Assembly: GCA_002413865.1 (NCBI GenBank)
Contig: DHXX01000010.1
Span: forward strand, 69,323-103,034
Direction: 5' to 3'
Length of the DNA: 33,712 bases
Source of the DNA: Candidatus Saccharibacteria bacterium UBA5145
Lineage (GTDB): Bacteria; Patescibacteriota; Saccharimonadia; Saccharimonadales; UBA4665
The notes beneath the pieces were generated by a model. That model was not told the origin of the DNA. It did no database searches and saw only the letters and a program-made list of their open reading frames with translations. Position numbers and translations under genes: made by a program. Below, in pieces: positions 14,437 through 22,065 of the stretch (its first letter is position 1; the number at the start of each line of letters is the position of its first letter).

Positions 14437-16407
14437 TTATTCTTGTCCTTGGGTTTTCGGCTCAAATTTATATGCTTGTACCGGTATAGCGAAACGATGT
14501 GATCGCGTAAGCATCCTGACGTAACCCGGGGTTTTAGCGCTTAATATATCAGCACGGAGACTTTCGTAGGCAATATTCAACCTTGCCAAGGCCTCCACCT
14601 CATCCCTAGAAGATAGGTGTGCAATAAAGAAGTTCTCCGTTTGAGCAAGAAGATCTTTACTCACTGTAGTAGGTGATTGAGTGGAGTACACCATCCCAAT
14701 ATGATATTTAGCACCTTCTTTAGCAAAACGATTATAGATGGTTGTAACATCCTTGCTGTTATTAGGGAATAGGTTGTGTGCTTCTTCAAAATAAAGCTGT
14801 ACATAGTGGTTGCCGAGATTGTTATTGCTGAATTTATTGACCTGATGATTAAACACGGCAGTTGATAAAGATTCAGAGAAGTAAGTTACTAAACGTGGTT
14901 CCGCATTACCTAAATCAAGTATGACGGTTTTGCCTTGATCAATAAGTTGCAAGATCTCTTCGACATAATGGCCAGCATTTTTATCATGATATTTTCGGTA
15001 TGGTTTGATCATGGAGGTGCCACTACCACTCTTAGGGGCGAGAAAATCCATTAATGCCACGAGGTCGGAGTCTAGCTCCGCGACATTTTTGTCATCTGGT
15101 TTAGCGTGCCGGAATCTGTTTACTGCTTTGAATTCAGACACCATCTCGGCTAAAGTACCTGGTGCACTCGGAGTCTCTTCGCCGTACGCTGCTTTTCTAA
15201 GATCTTTATTAAAGCCAGGATTAAAACCGTTAACATATTGTGTCGCGCCTGGTGCAATTGCTTTAAGGGTCGCTTCGTTGACATCAAATCCAGCATCGTA
15301 AAGAATTGCCCAAAAGGCTTGCAGTTTTCTTACAGACGTTGTTTTGTCTCTCATTGATTCAATTGCCGGAATTTCTTGCAGCGTAGGGAGTTCGGCACTG
15401 GTGAAAGCTTTTACGTATATGGCCGTTTTATTGTCTTGCTCTAGTAAACCCTCTAACACACCTTTAGCGCTAGCCGCTTGATCATAAAAATTAAGCTTAA
15501 GCTGCTTAGAATCGGTCGCCTCCTTCTTTGTTAGGGCGTAGACAACGCAATCTTCTTTATATGCACTTTTGAGTGACCCGCTGTTATCTTGCGGATTGTC
15601 ATTCGCATACTCACCATTGATGTCGAATATAAGTTGTCCGACGCTTTGTTCTGATCTATATGTTTCAATTAGACTTTGGGCAATGAGTTTAACGATATTA
15701 CTCTTACCTAAACGGGTCTTTCCGAACATTGCAGTTCGCGCTCCACGGAAATCATCGGTAGAAACATTTACCTCCACATTTGGGAGCTGCTTTGTAGGTA
15801 AAGGCAGTCTATTCTCGGTTAATCGAAGCTTTCCCATTACGAAACGGTGGTCTTTTGGCACTAGGCAATTCACAATCAAATCAAGTAAAGGGTCTGTAGG
15901 GGCGTAGACCATATATTTATGTGCACTTACGAAGTTGTTTAGGTCGCCCGAGAATTCCACTTCTTTTCTTTTATCGGGATGAGGGTAAAACATACCTAAA
16001 ACTTCAGTTTTTAACGCACCCCATTGAAGTTCACTTTGGGTAAAAATATCAAGTTCGGGCATTGATTTCTTTTGAAGCTCAAAATATGTTTGTTGTACGT
16101 CTCGAGCTAATGGTGTTGGTGCAGATTCTAAGACCCTAAGCAAAGTGAAATGAGGAGGCAATTTACCATCTAGAGCAGCGGGTACCATGATGAGCATAGA
16201 ATTACGCGGAACACCACCAACGGCAACTTTAAATGGATCTGACGTAATAATAGTTGCTTTATCATATCCCATTTCGAGAACGTACCCTACAAAACGCATA
16301 TCATCGAATTTTTCGGCGGTTTCGTTATTTTGTTCTTCGGTCAAAAAATCCCCTAAAACACTTAGGGGATTGTCACTGAGTGCTGCACTGTCGAAAAAGT
16401 CTTTCAT
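14437..16407 (-). CDS. HerA-type hexameric DNA translocase ATPase
   Basis: 656 residues. N-terminal HAS-barrel-like region (RFVGYVLEMGYDKATIITSD, about 38-57), Walker A GKTRLGKS at 229-236, Walker B VQLYFEEAHNLF near 535-546 with the double acid EE typical of HerA/DUF87, and a sensor region MVYSTQSPTTVSKDLLAQTE. HerA forms hexameric rings that drive DNA through a partner nuclease. In bacteria such ATPases pair with NurA, Sir2 or DUF4297 effectors in phage defence. It lies between Dam (13-base gap) and NurA (no gap), with AGGA 4 bases before the ATG. Longer than archaeal HerA (about 500), the extra length being in the middle (about 300-470). Confidence 0.85.
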   Translation of the reverse strand: MKDFFDSAALSDNPLSVLGDFLTEEQNNETAEKFDDMRFVGYVLEMGYDKATIITSDPFKVAVGGVPRNSMLIMVPAALDGKLPPHFTLLRVLESAPTPLARDVQQTYFELQKKSMPELDIFTQSELQWGALKTEVLGMFYPHPDKRKEVEFSGDLNNFVSAHKYMVYAPTDPLLDLIVNCLVPKDHRFVMGKLRLTENRLPLPTKQLPNVEVNVSTDDFRGARTAMFGKTRLGKSNIVKLIAQSLIETYRSEQSVGQLIFDINGEYANDNPQDNSGSLKSAYKEDCVVYALTKKEATDSKQLKLNFYDQAASAKGVLEGLLEQDNKTAIYVKAFTSAELPTLQEIPAIESMRDKTTSVRKLQAFWAILYDAGFDVNEATLKAIAPGATQYVNGFNPGFNKDLRKAAYGEETPSAPGTLAEMVSEFKAVNRFRHAKPDDKNVAELDSDLVALMDFLAPKSGSGTSMIKPYRKYHDKNAGHYVEEILQLIDQGKTVILDLGNAEPRLVTYFSESLSTAVFNHQVNKFSNNNLGNHYVQLYFEEAHNLFPNNSKDVTTIYNRFAKEGAKYHIGMVYSTQSPTTVSKDLLAQTENFFIAHLSSRDEVEALARLNIAYESLRADILSAKTPGYVRMLTRSHRFAIPVQAYKFEPKTQGQE

Positions 16408-16420
16408 GTGATCCTGTCTT

Positions 16421-17245
16421 TTAGTAATTTTTAATCACAACTTCTCCAGGATTCTCATCAGTAATGCCTAGACGGGACCCAGTGCCTTGAGGGATTTGTA
16501 CTATTTTACAACTTTTACGGTAAAGCTTCAATATGTCAGGGTGTGACGACGTAGTCATTGCCCATTTTACGCCTCGCTTAGTCGCCTCTTGAAGAGCACA
16601 AGACAGACGCTCCTGGTCTTTAAATGTAAAGCAGCCGTATTGATAGTGTCCGTCGTCCATTTCTTTTGCACCGGGCTTATACGGCGGGTCAAGGAATATA
16701 AAGTCATCTTTTTTTGCTAATTGAATAACATTCTCGAAGTCTTCATTTAGCAAAGTGGCATTTTGCAGGTGTTGTGACACTTCAAGTAGGCTTTTTTGCG
16801 ATATTGCCCATCTACGACCCTGGCCGCCATAGCCAACATTGAACATGCCACTAGAGTTGTAACGCCACATCCCCTTAAAGCAGGTTCTATTTAGGTATAA
16901 TGTGCGGGCGGCTCTGAACTCACTACTACCGGTATCTTCGGCCCTAATAGAGTAATAGTCTTCTTTTGTATCGGGAAATGCTTCAAAATAATCCCACACC
17001 GCTACGGGGTCGGCCTTTAGTGATTGGTATAGGTTGATAAGCTCGCTATTTCGATCCGATAAAACTGCTCTCGTAGGACTTGAAGAAAAGAATACCGCCC
17101 CTCCGCCTAAAAAGGGTTCATAATAACTACCTTTTATTTCTGCCGGAGTAGGGAGTAGGGGCAACAAAAAGGTAAGCATTCTCTGTTTACCACCTGGGTA
17201 ACGAAGGAATTTAACGTGCTTTTGCTTGCTTGTTAATATTTTCAT
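16421..17245 (-). CDS. Dam-family adenine-N6 DNA methyltransferase
   Basis: 274 residues, the normal length for this family. Motif order is that of alpha-class N6-adenine enzymes: FLRYPGGK (13-20, motif X), YEPFLGGGAVFF (motif I, 42-53), DRNSELIN, the family block NRTCFKGMWRYNSSGMFNVG, and catalytic DPPY at 186-189. The target could be GATC, but the sequence does not decide this. The ATG at 17245 is chosen over 17404 because motif X begins 12 residues later as in homologues, and TGCTACAAT lies in the longer version. First gene of an operon with HerA and NurA; it may mark host DNA so that the nuclease spares it. Confidence 0.9.
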   Translation of the reverse strand: MKILTSKQKHVKFLRYPGGKQRMLTFLLPLLPTPAEIKGSYYEPFLGGGAVFFSSSPTRAVLSDRNSELINLYQSLKADPVAVWDYFEAFPDTKEDYYSIRAEDTGSSEFRAARTLYLNRTCFKGMWRYNSSGMFNVGYGGQGRRWAISQKSLLEVSQHLQNATLLNEDFENVIQLAKKDDFIFLDPPYKPGAKEMDDGHYQYGCFTFKDQERLSCALQEATKRGVKWAMTTSSHPDILKLYRKSCKIVQIPQGTGSRLGITDENPGEVVIKNY

Positions 17246-17266
17246 TTTTGTTTTTAGCTTTTCTAT

Positions 17267-17275
17267 ATTGTAGCA
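17267..17275 (-). promoter_or_regulatory. Extended -10 promoter for the Dam-HerA-NurA operon
   Basis: Minus-strand TGCTACAAT, 21 bases before the ATG at 17245, giving a short leader of about 14 bases with no clear ribosome binding site. Confidence 0.5.
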
Positions 17276-17478
17276 TAAGCGTGAAGAAATGATATTGGTG
17301 CCCTTGTCCGGGCTTACTATATTCATTATGTAAGTCCCGGTTCTTCTATATAGGGATCGCTTAGAAGGAAAGCCTGATAAGGCACTTCCAAAATACTCCT
17401 CCAACGGGCTATTTCATCCCTGGTTTGGTGGAAACTTTTACTCACATGCAGCACCAAAGTTCCCACGGCAGAACTAAC

Positions 17479-17532
17479 GTCTGTATCTGAATTCACAAAA
17501 AGTTAACCTGTCAGAGGACGGACCTCTGGATC
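17479..17532 (+). repeat. Array repeat R9
   Basis: GTATCTGAATTCACAAAAA, gttaac, TGTCAGAGGACGGACCTC, tggatc. Internal hairpin CAGAGG / CCTCTG around ACGGA. It separates the HerA module from the HNH/methyltransferase module. Confidence 0.85.
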
Positions 17533-17556
17533 GAGTCTGGAAAATAAGGAGTAAAA

Positions 17557-17574
17557 ATGCTATTGTTCAATTAA
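17557..17574 (+). CDS. Mini-ORF (possible leader peptide MLLFN)
   Basis: AAGGAG lies 5 bases before an ATG that opens a five-codon frame (MLLFN) ending in TAA. The next gene's ATG starts 2 bases after this stop (TAAGCATG), in another frame. The better ribosome binding site belongs to the mini-ORF, so the HNH gene may be translated by re-initiation. Could be chance. Confidence 0.3.
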   Translation: MLLFN

Positions 17575-17576
17575 GC

Positions 17577-18785
17577 ATGGATTTTGCAAAATACATTGAA
17601 AATAGAAGCCTCAAGAAAGTTCCGAAAGTTGGAGTTCATTTCGAACAGAAAATTACTCCCGATCTGTTTTGGTGTGTCGCTTTTGTCATACTTGACTTAA
17701 CCAAGAGCAACCACGAACTGATTTTTACGGATCAAGACATCCGAACTTCTTCAACCTACATTACACTGATGCGAGATTATTTTTCTAAGGCACCACAGGA
17801 AAATGCCGAGGGAGAGTTTAACAAAGTAAGTCGTTACCAGCTAGAAGTTATGGTGTATGCTGGATTGCTCAATAAAAACAACGTGCGGCCAAGTCGGTAC
17901 AGCATCAACCAGCTGGAAATCTTACAATACATTGCCCAAAATGATTTCAGTGCCTCGCACTTTTTGACCGCTTACGTGGATAAGTTTATCGCAGATAATG
18001 GCCTATCCGACGTTTTCGAAGCCTACCACAAGGATCCCACTCAAGATAAATATGAGTACATCAAACAGGCCTATCTACAGTGGGCGCGTATCAATACAAA
18101 TATTAAGGGAGCAAACAAGGACCATACAAACAGGGTTATTAACAAAATCTTTAATCTGTACTGTTGCGCACACAATATTCCGGGTGAAGATGGCTCGCGG
18201 GTTAAATCGAGTCCTTGCCCCTATTCATATCTAATTTACAAGCGCACGAATTTCCGCGACGTTGATCTACCACGTGGCATGACGCGCAGTGAATACAAGC
18301 AATTTCTTACGGAACAGCTGGCAACTGTTGATCAAGAGGGTGTCCTAGATTCGTTCATGAAAAAAGCTAAGGACGAGGTTAAGAAAAAATACAACATGGA
18401 CAGTGAAATAGAAGACATCGCTTGGGGTTATGCCCCCGACAGGGTAGTTGAGGCCCACCATATTTTACCGCGACGGTCATATCCGCAATTTGCGGCTTCC
18501 AAAGAAAATTTAATTTCGTTGACTCCAGACCAACACCGCAGCCTTGCACACGTGGGCAAATATAATGGGCCTTTAGATCCCATATTTCAAACAGTCTGTT
18601 TACAGGTCAAACTGGATCATATAGTTGAGTCACTTACTTCCGACGAAGACTTTTACAGTTATCGCAACTTTGTGAGTATGGTGAACGCCATTTATGGCTG
18701 GCAATTGACTGAGGATACAGCTGCAAATATTTTGGCCGATATGCTTAATGATCGCTTGAAGGTACTACAGCCTCAGCTCGCTTAG
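17577..18785 (+). CDS. HNH endonuclease, probable type II restriction enzyme
   Basis: 402 residues. The HNH core is C-terminal at about 291-326: VEAHHILPRRSYPQFAASKENLISLT with a later DQHRSLAH, giving the His-His, Asn and His of the beta-beta-alpha-metal fold. The long N-terminal part (1-280) is helical, with no recognised motif; it may recognise DNA. It converges on the fused methyltransferase gene, the two stops overlapping by 4 bases, which fits a restriction-modification pair. No strong promoter was found; TTCAAT lies 5 bases before the ATG, and a coupled mini-ORF precedes it. Confidence 0.8.
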   Translation: MDFAKYIENRSLKKVPKVGVHFEQKITPDLFWCVAFVILDLTKSNHELIFTDQDIRTSSTYITLMRDYFSKAPQENAEGEFNKVSRYQLEVMVYAGLLNKNNVRPSRYSINQLEILQYIAQNDFSASHFLTAYVDKFIADNGLSDVFEAYHKDPTQDKYEYIKQAYLQWARINTNIKGANKDHTNRVINKIFNLYCCAHNIPGEDGSRVKSSPCPYSYLIYKRTNFRDVDLPRGMTRSEYKQFLTEQLATVDQEGVLDSFMKKAKDEVKKKYNMDSEIEDIAWGYAPDRVVEAHHILPRRSYPQFAASKENLISLTPDQHRSLAHVGKYNGPLDPIFQTVCLQVKLDHIVESLTSDEDFYSYRNFVSMVNAIYGWQLTEDTAANILADMLNDRLKVLQPQLA

Positions 18786-21358
18786 GTTGCGAAAGCTTCA
18801 AATAATTCATGGGGTCTTGCAAATAGGAATTTTGAACGTCTTTCGTGCTCAAAAACTTCGTGCTTCAATTCGTCTTTTGGTATCCCCCAAAAGTAGACAG
18901 AGCTGCTGTCGATGTTCAACGACCTAGTGGCGTAATTTCGTGCGATTCGATAAAACATGAAATATTCTTTCGAGGCAAAAAATTCAAGTTCACTGATTGT
19001 TAACTTAATATTCCTCTTCGGCACGAGTATCGCAGCCGAGCCATCAACTATAGTATTTGAGGGTAAAAACGATGCACGTGGATAGTAGGATAGGTTTGGT
19101 GCAACGATTACGCTCTCGGCATTGTAATATTTTTCAGCTATAGGGGATGCCGATACGGAGTCAACGTACTGATCTTCCTCTAGGTCGACTGTGTGGCCAT
19201 TACGTATATTCCTGGACTTCAAAACTCTGATATTGCCTTTGCTTTTCATACCTTTAGAAGTCAAAGTTCTGTCTCGGTAGACCGAGAATATATCTAGTGC
19301 GAGCTTATCCGTCATGCTATCAAAATATGAGTCACGGTAGATTAGCCAGTAAGGGAATACTTCGTCGATGACATATTTTTGCTTATTAACTTTATAACTT
19401 CTAAGTATGTACGACTCAACTGTTGTTTCATCCGGCCTCGCTTTGCTGTTGACCTGCATACTGATAGTTTCAATTTTTACTCCGTTGAAACCTTTTTCTC
19501 CATAATCATTGATTTTAGTAATAGCGTGCTGCTCCAGAGTCTTTCTAAGCAGGCTGAATTCAGGGGCATTTAGAATGCTCTTCGGACTAAAAAGTGCGAC
19601 TACGTCACTTATTCTTAACGCTTTTTCGTAAAAAAGGGCGAACAGGTTTCGAGATTTAATATCTGTGCCTATGCCAGATCTGACATATTGCTTAAATTTA
19701 TCGGCCTCGACTTTACCGAATGGTGGATTGCCGATTACTACATCGTATTTATTACGAAATTCGTGCGCAAGAAAGTCATCGTTAATAAATCGTATTTCAA
19801 AGTTTTTTGGTATTTTTAATAGTTTTACTAGCTTTTTTAATGTCGTAATTGAGTCGCTATTAATATCAACCAGATCAAGCTTAACGGAATCAATGTGTTT
19901 ATACTTTTCAAATATAACCGGCAGAAAGTTTCCTACACCAACTGATGGTTCCAATATTCTAACTATTTTTTTCGTCTTAAAATCAGGCAGGTCAGATACG
20001 AGGTTAAAACACAGCTCTTGCCTCGTGTAAAAGGCCGCGTCGTCTAGCCTCTTAGCATTAGCTAGTTCTGCGATCTTTGTTGCTAAAGTAAAACTAGGTT
20101 GTTCTTTATCTAAATAGGCCAAAAGATTATCAACAACTGCTAAATTCTCTCTGACTATTATTCTTTTTACTTGATTCAGAGATATCTTCTTATGTGAGTC
20201 TATCTTCTTGATATTCTCTGCGATTGACTGAAACACAGCAGTAGGCACCGCTTCACCCAATGATTGCCTTATGTTAATTTCATGTTTTCTAAGATGCGAT
20301 ATTTTATCTCCAAGAGAACACTTATTCAGCAGAATCGTATCATCCTCGGACCATTTAAATGACAGAGGGATAGTCATAAACCTCATAAGTTCCCTGATGC
20401 TAAACACGCGATTATCATTGGGATGTATGGTCGCCTGACTAGCTAGAATATCGTTACGTGTGTGTACGCACGGCGCAACCTTATCCCAGTAACATCTTGA
20501 ATATTTGTCACCATTTTTGTTAACATTGGGAATGATTACTCCGTCGACAAGTTTATGCGGCTTTTTGATTGGGTCTTCGTTGTCGAAAGCTGATTGGCCC
20601 TCTTTAATATCTTTGATCCAGTCGACCATTTTTGAATCGTACTTTCTGAAGCCATGGTAAATATCCTTACTATCGATCTCTCCCATTTCAGTTAAAGAGC
20701 GCAGGTCACCTATAAGTTGTCGCAATGTTGAAGCTTCTTTTTCAAGAGGGAACAATTCATATGGAGTTACGTCTTCAATGTCTTTTCTTACGCCAATGAC
20801 TACAGTTCGAGTACGGCTTGAATTATTGCCATAGTTTTTAAAATTCATTACCCTGTGGGCAATGTTGTAATCACCCGCAAGATTCAGAAAGATAGCATCG
20901 ATAATTTTCTTATCGACTCCGTCTACATCCGTGCAGATAGTATTAAGAAAGCCTCTTACGTTCTCTAGCACAAAATAACGAGGCCTTATTTGGACAATAA
21001 GACTTATCGATTCTACAACAAGTGAGTTTCGCTTTAGCTCGTTGTTCTTTTTGTGATTAGCTACCGAAATACCCTGGCAGGGCGGGGTTGCTACCACGAC
21101 GTCCACTTCATCTTTCCTATAAGTCTTTTTCCATTTGTTGATAGCGTCCACGACTTTATCCTTAGTCTTACTAAGAGTAAAGTCACCGCTAATATAACCG
21201 CCTTTTAGAGAGCAGACCTTATTTGCTTTTTGCACATCAAGCCTGCGCTGTATTAACTCAGACGAGGCAATACAGTCGAATCCCTCCAAGCTGAATCCGT
21301 AACAGCCAACCCCGGCGCTACTAAATAATGATACGTATCCCAATCTATCTTTGTTCAT
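18782..21358 (-). CDS. Fused cytosine-C5 and adenine-N6 DNA methyltransferase
   Basis: 858 residues, two methyltransferases in one chain. N-terminal half, cytosine-C5: motif I LFSSAGVGCYGF (11-22), motif IV TPPCQG (catalytic Cys, about 91-96), motif VI ENVRGF (132-137), motif VIII SSRTRTVVIG, motif IX SIRELMRFMTIP, motif X GEAVPTAVF. C-terminal half, adenine-N6: motif I RILEPSVGVGNF (about 466-477) and catalytic GNPPF near 542, then a region with IRVLKSRNIRNG that resembles a target recognition domain. Both active sites look intact. It would protect two bases, perhaps on the two strands of an asymmetric site cut by the HNH enzyme. Start at 21358 set by TATAAT 7 bases upstream. Strongly AT-rich. 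Confidence 0.85.
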   Translation of the reverse strand: MNKDRLGYVSLFSSAGVGCYGFSLEGFDCIASSELIQRRLDVQKANKVCSLKGGYISGDFTLSKTKDKVVDAINKWKKTYRKDEVDVVVATPPCQGISVANHKKNNELKRNSLVVESISLIVQIRPRYFVLENVRGFLNTICTDVDGVDKKIIDAIFLNLAGDYNIAHRVMNFKNYGNNSSRTRTVVIGVRKDIEDVTPYELFPLEKEASTLRQLIGDLRSLTEMGEIDSKDIYHGFRKYDSKMVDWIKDIKEGQSAFDNEDPIKKPHKLVDGVIIPNVNKNGDKYSRCYWDKVAPCVHTRNDILASQATIHPNDNRVFSIRELMRFMTIPLSFKWSEDDTILLNKCSLGDKISHLRKHEINIRQSLGEAVPTAVFQSIAENIKKIDSHKKISLNQVKRIIVRENLAVVDNLLAYLDKEQPSFTLATKIAELANAKRLDDAAFYTRQELCFNLVSDLPDFKTKKIVRILEPSVGVGNFLPVIFEKYKHIDSVKLDLVDINSDSITTLKKLVKLLKIPKNFEIRFINDDFLAHEFRNKYDVVIGNPPFGKVEADKFKQYVRSGIGTDIKSRNLFALFYEKALRISDVVALFSPKSILNAPEFSLLRKTLEQHAITKINDYGEKGFNGVKIETISMQVNSKARPDETTVESYILRSYKVNKQKYVIDEVFPYWLIYRDSYFDSMTDKLALDIFSVYRDRTLTSKGMKSKGNIRVLKSRNIRNGHTVDLEEDQYVDSVSASPIAEKYYNAESVIVAPNLSYYPRASFLPSNTIVDGSAAILVPKRNIKLTISELEFFASKEYFMFYRIARNYATRSLNIDSSSVYFWGIPKDELKHEVFEHERRSKFLFARPHELFEAFAT

Positions 21359-21662
21359 AAATACCATTATAAAGCTTATGTTCACTTAATGGAAGGGCGT
21401 TTTTAGCTTTATTTCCATCTGTTAACGGTAAGTCGTAGGATATTACCAGATGTGAATAAGTTCTGTAGTCTCTGATCTTTTTATGACCCAGGCGCTCATT
21501 ATTTTCAACAGGGTCGCGCTTTGTAGTGCCTAAGTTACTATTTTGTGAATCGTTGCTAATTTGGTACTCGCAGAAATCTTTTATCCTCAGGCCTATAGAT
21601 GAAATCAAATTCGGTCTTAGCCACCAGGGCGCACAGATATTCATTACATTTCTACTTAGCAT
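21345..21662 (-). CDS. Hypothetical protein upstream of the fused methyltransferase
   Basis: 105 residues from the ATG at 21662, which has both TATGAT ending 6 bases upstream and AGGAGA. Overlaps the next gene's start by 14 bases, so likely one operon. Polar, with RDYRTYSHLVISYDLPL and no recognised family; it might be a controller-like or fragmentary protein. The longer frame to 21707 would begin within the promoter. Confidence 0.45.
   Translation of the reverse strand: MLSRNVMNICAPWWLRPNLISSIGLRIKDFCEYQISNDSQNSNLGTTKRDPVENNERLGHKKIRDYRTYSHLVISYDLPLTDGNKAKNALPLSEHKLYNGIYEQR
21366..21371 (-). promoter_or_regulatory. -10 box before the fused methyltransferase
   Basis: Minus-strand TATAAT, 7 bases, ATG at 21358; it lies inside the end of the upstream small gene, so the methyltransferase may be expressed on its own before the endonuclease. 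Confidence 0.5.
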
Positions 21663-21668
21663 TCTCCT

Positions 21669-21674
21669 ATCATA
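21669..21674 (-). promoter_or_regulatory. -10 box before the 21345-21662 gene
   Basis: Minus-strand TATGAT then AGGAGA then ATG, the 6-base spacing of the other leaderless starts. Confidence 0.5.
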
Positions 21675-21677
21675 TAA

Positions 21678-21744
21678 GCCAGAAGAGAAATCTGTATCTG
21701 AATTCACAAAAAGTTAATATGTTAGAAGACAGACTTCTGGGCTC
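21678..21744 (+). repeat. Array repeat R10, right boundary
   Basis: gccagaagagaaatct, GTATCTGAATTCACAAAAA, gttaat, TGTTAGAAGACAGACTTC, tggg. The hairpin is AGAAG / CTTCT here against AGAGG / CCTCT elsewhere: both sides changed together, keeping the pair. The flank gccagaa.agaaatc also precedes R8. The DUF2779 fragment begins directly at its right edge. Confidence 0.85.
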
Positions 21745-22040
21745 TTATCGACCTGATGATGCCGTTCGCCAGCGACTGGTACGTCGACCGCGGCTTCCAC
21801 GGCAGCGCCAGCATCAAAAACGTCCTGCCGATCCTAGCGCCCCAATTGTCCTACAAAGCCCTCGGCATCCAAGAAGGCGGCTCCGCCCAACGCCTCTGGA
21901 TGGAAGCCATCCTAGACGGCAAACACCCCGACCAAAAAGAAAAGATCCTAAGCGACCTAGTCGAATACTGCGGCCTCGACACCCTGGCGATGGTCGAGAT
22001 CTACGAAGCGCTCGGACGGGTGGCTGGATCTTGCAACTAA
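21741..22040 (+). pseudogene. DUF2779 protein, C-terminal remnant
   Basis: The frame encodes the conserved end of DUF2779 proteins: LIDLMMPFASDWYVDRGFHG, SIKNVLPILAP, LSYKALGIQEGGSA, EYCGLDTLAMVEIYEALGR. Whole proteins are several hundred residues; only about 99 remain, and an in-frame TAG lies at 21723 inside the repeat. The 5' part is absent from the window. The break coincides with the end of repeat R10, so insertion of the array, or a deletion at its edge, removed it. Internal ATGs at 21756/21759 could in principle still start a short product. Confidence 0.75.
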
Positions 22041-22065
22041 GCAGTAAGTATTAGATACTATTACA

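Larger units (their letters stand above)
17246..17576. other. 331-bp intergenic region between divergent modules
   Basis: Holds the Dam promoter, about 190 bases with an unlikely coding extension of Dam, repeat R9, and a ribosome binding site with a mini-ORF before the HNH gene. Confidence 0.6.

Noticed and set aside
17246..17404. 53-residue N-terminal extension of the Dam-like protein
   Set aside because: No similarity to the family, contains a likely promoter (TGCTACAAT), and motif X follows normally after the ATG at 17245.
3746..21744. Canonical integron attC sites
   Set aside because: Not called as such: core 7-mers do not fit GTTRRRY / RYYYAAC (TGTTAGAG has G at the Y position), no IntI in the window, and genes face both ways. 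Kept as a hypothesis only.
21599..22054. 151-residue plus-strand frame across R10 and the DUF2779 remnant
   Set aside because: Arg/Pro-rich translation in the wrong frame; the DUF2779 frame is the conserved one.
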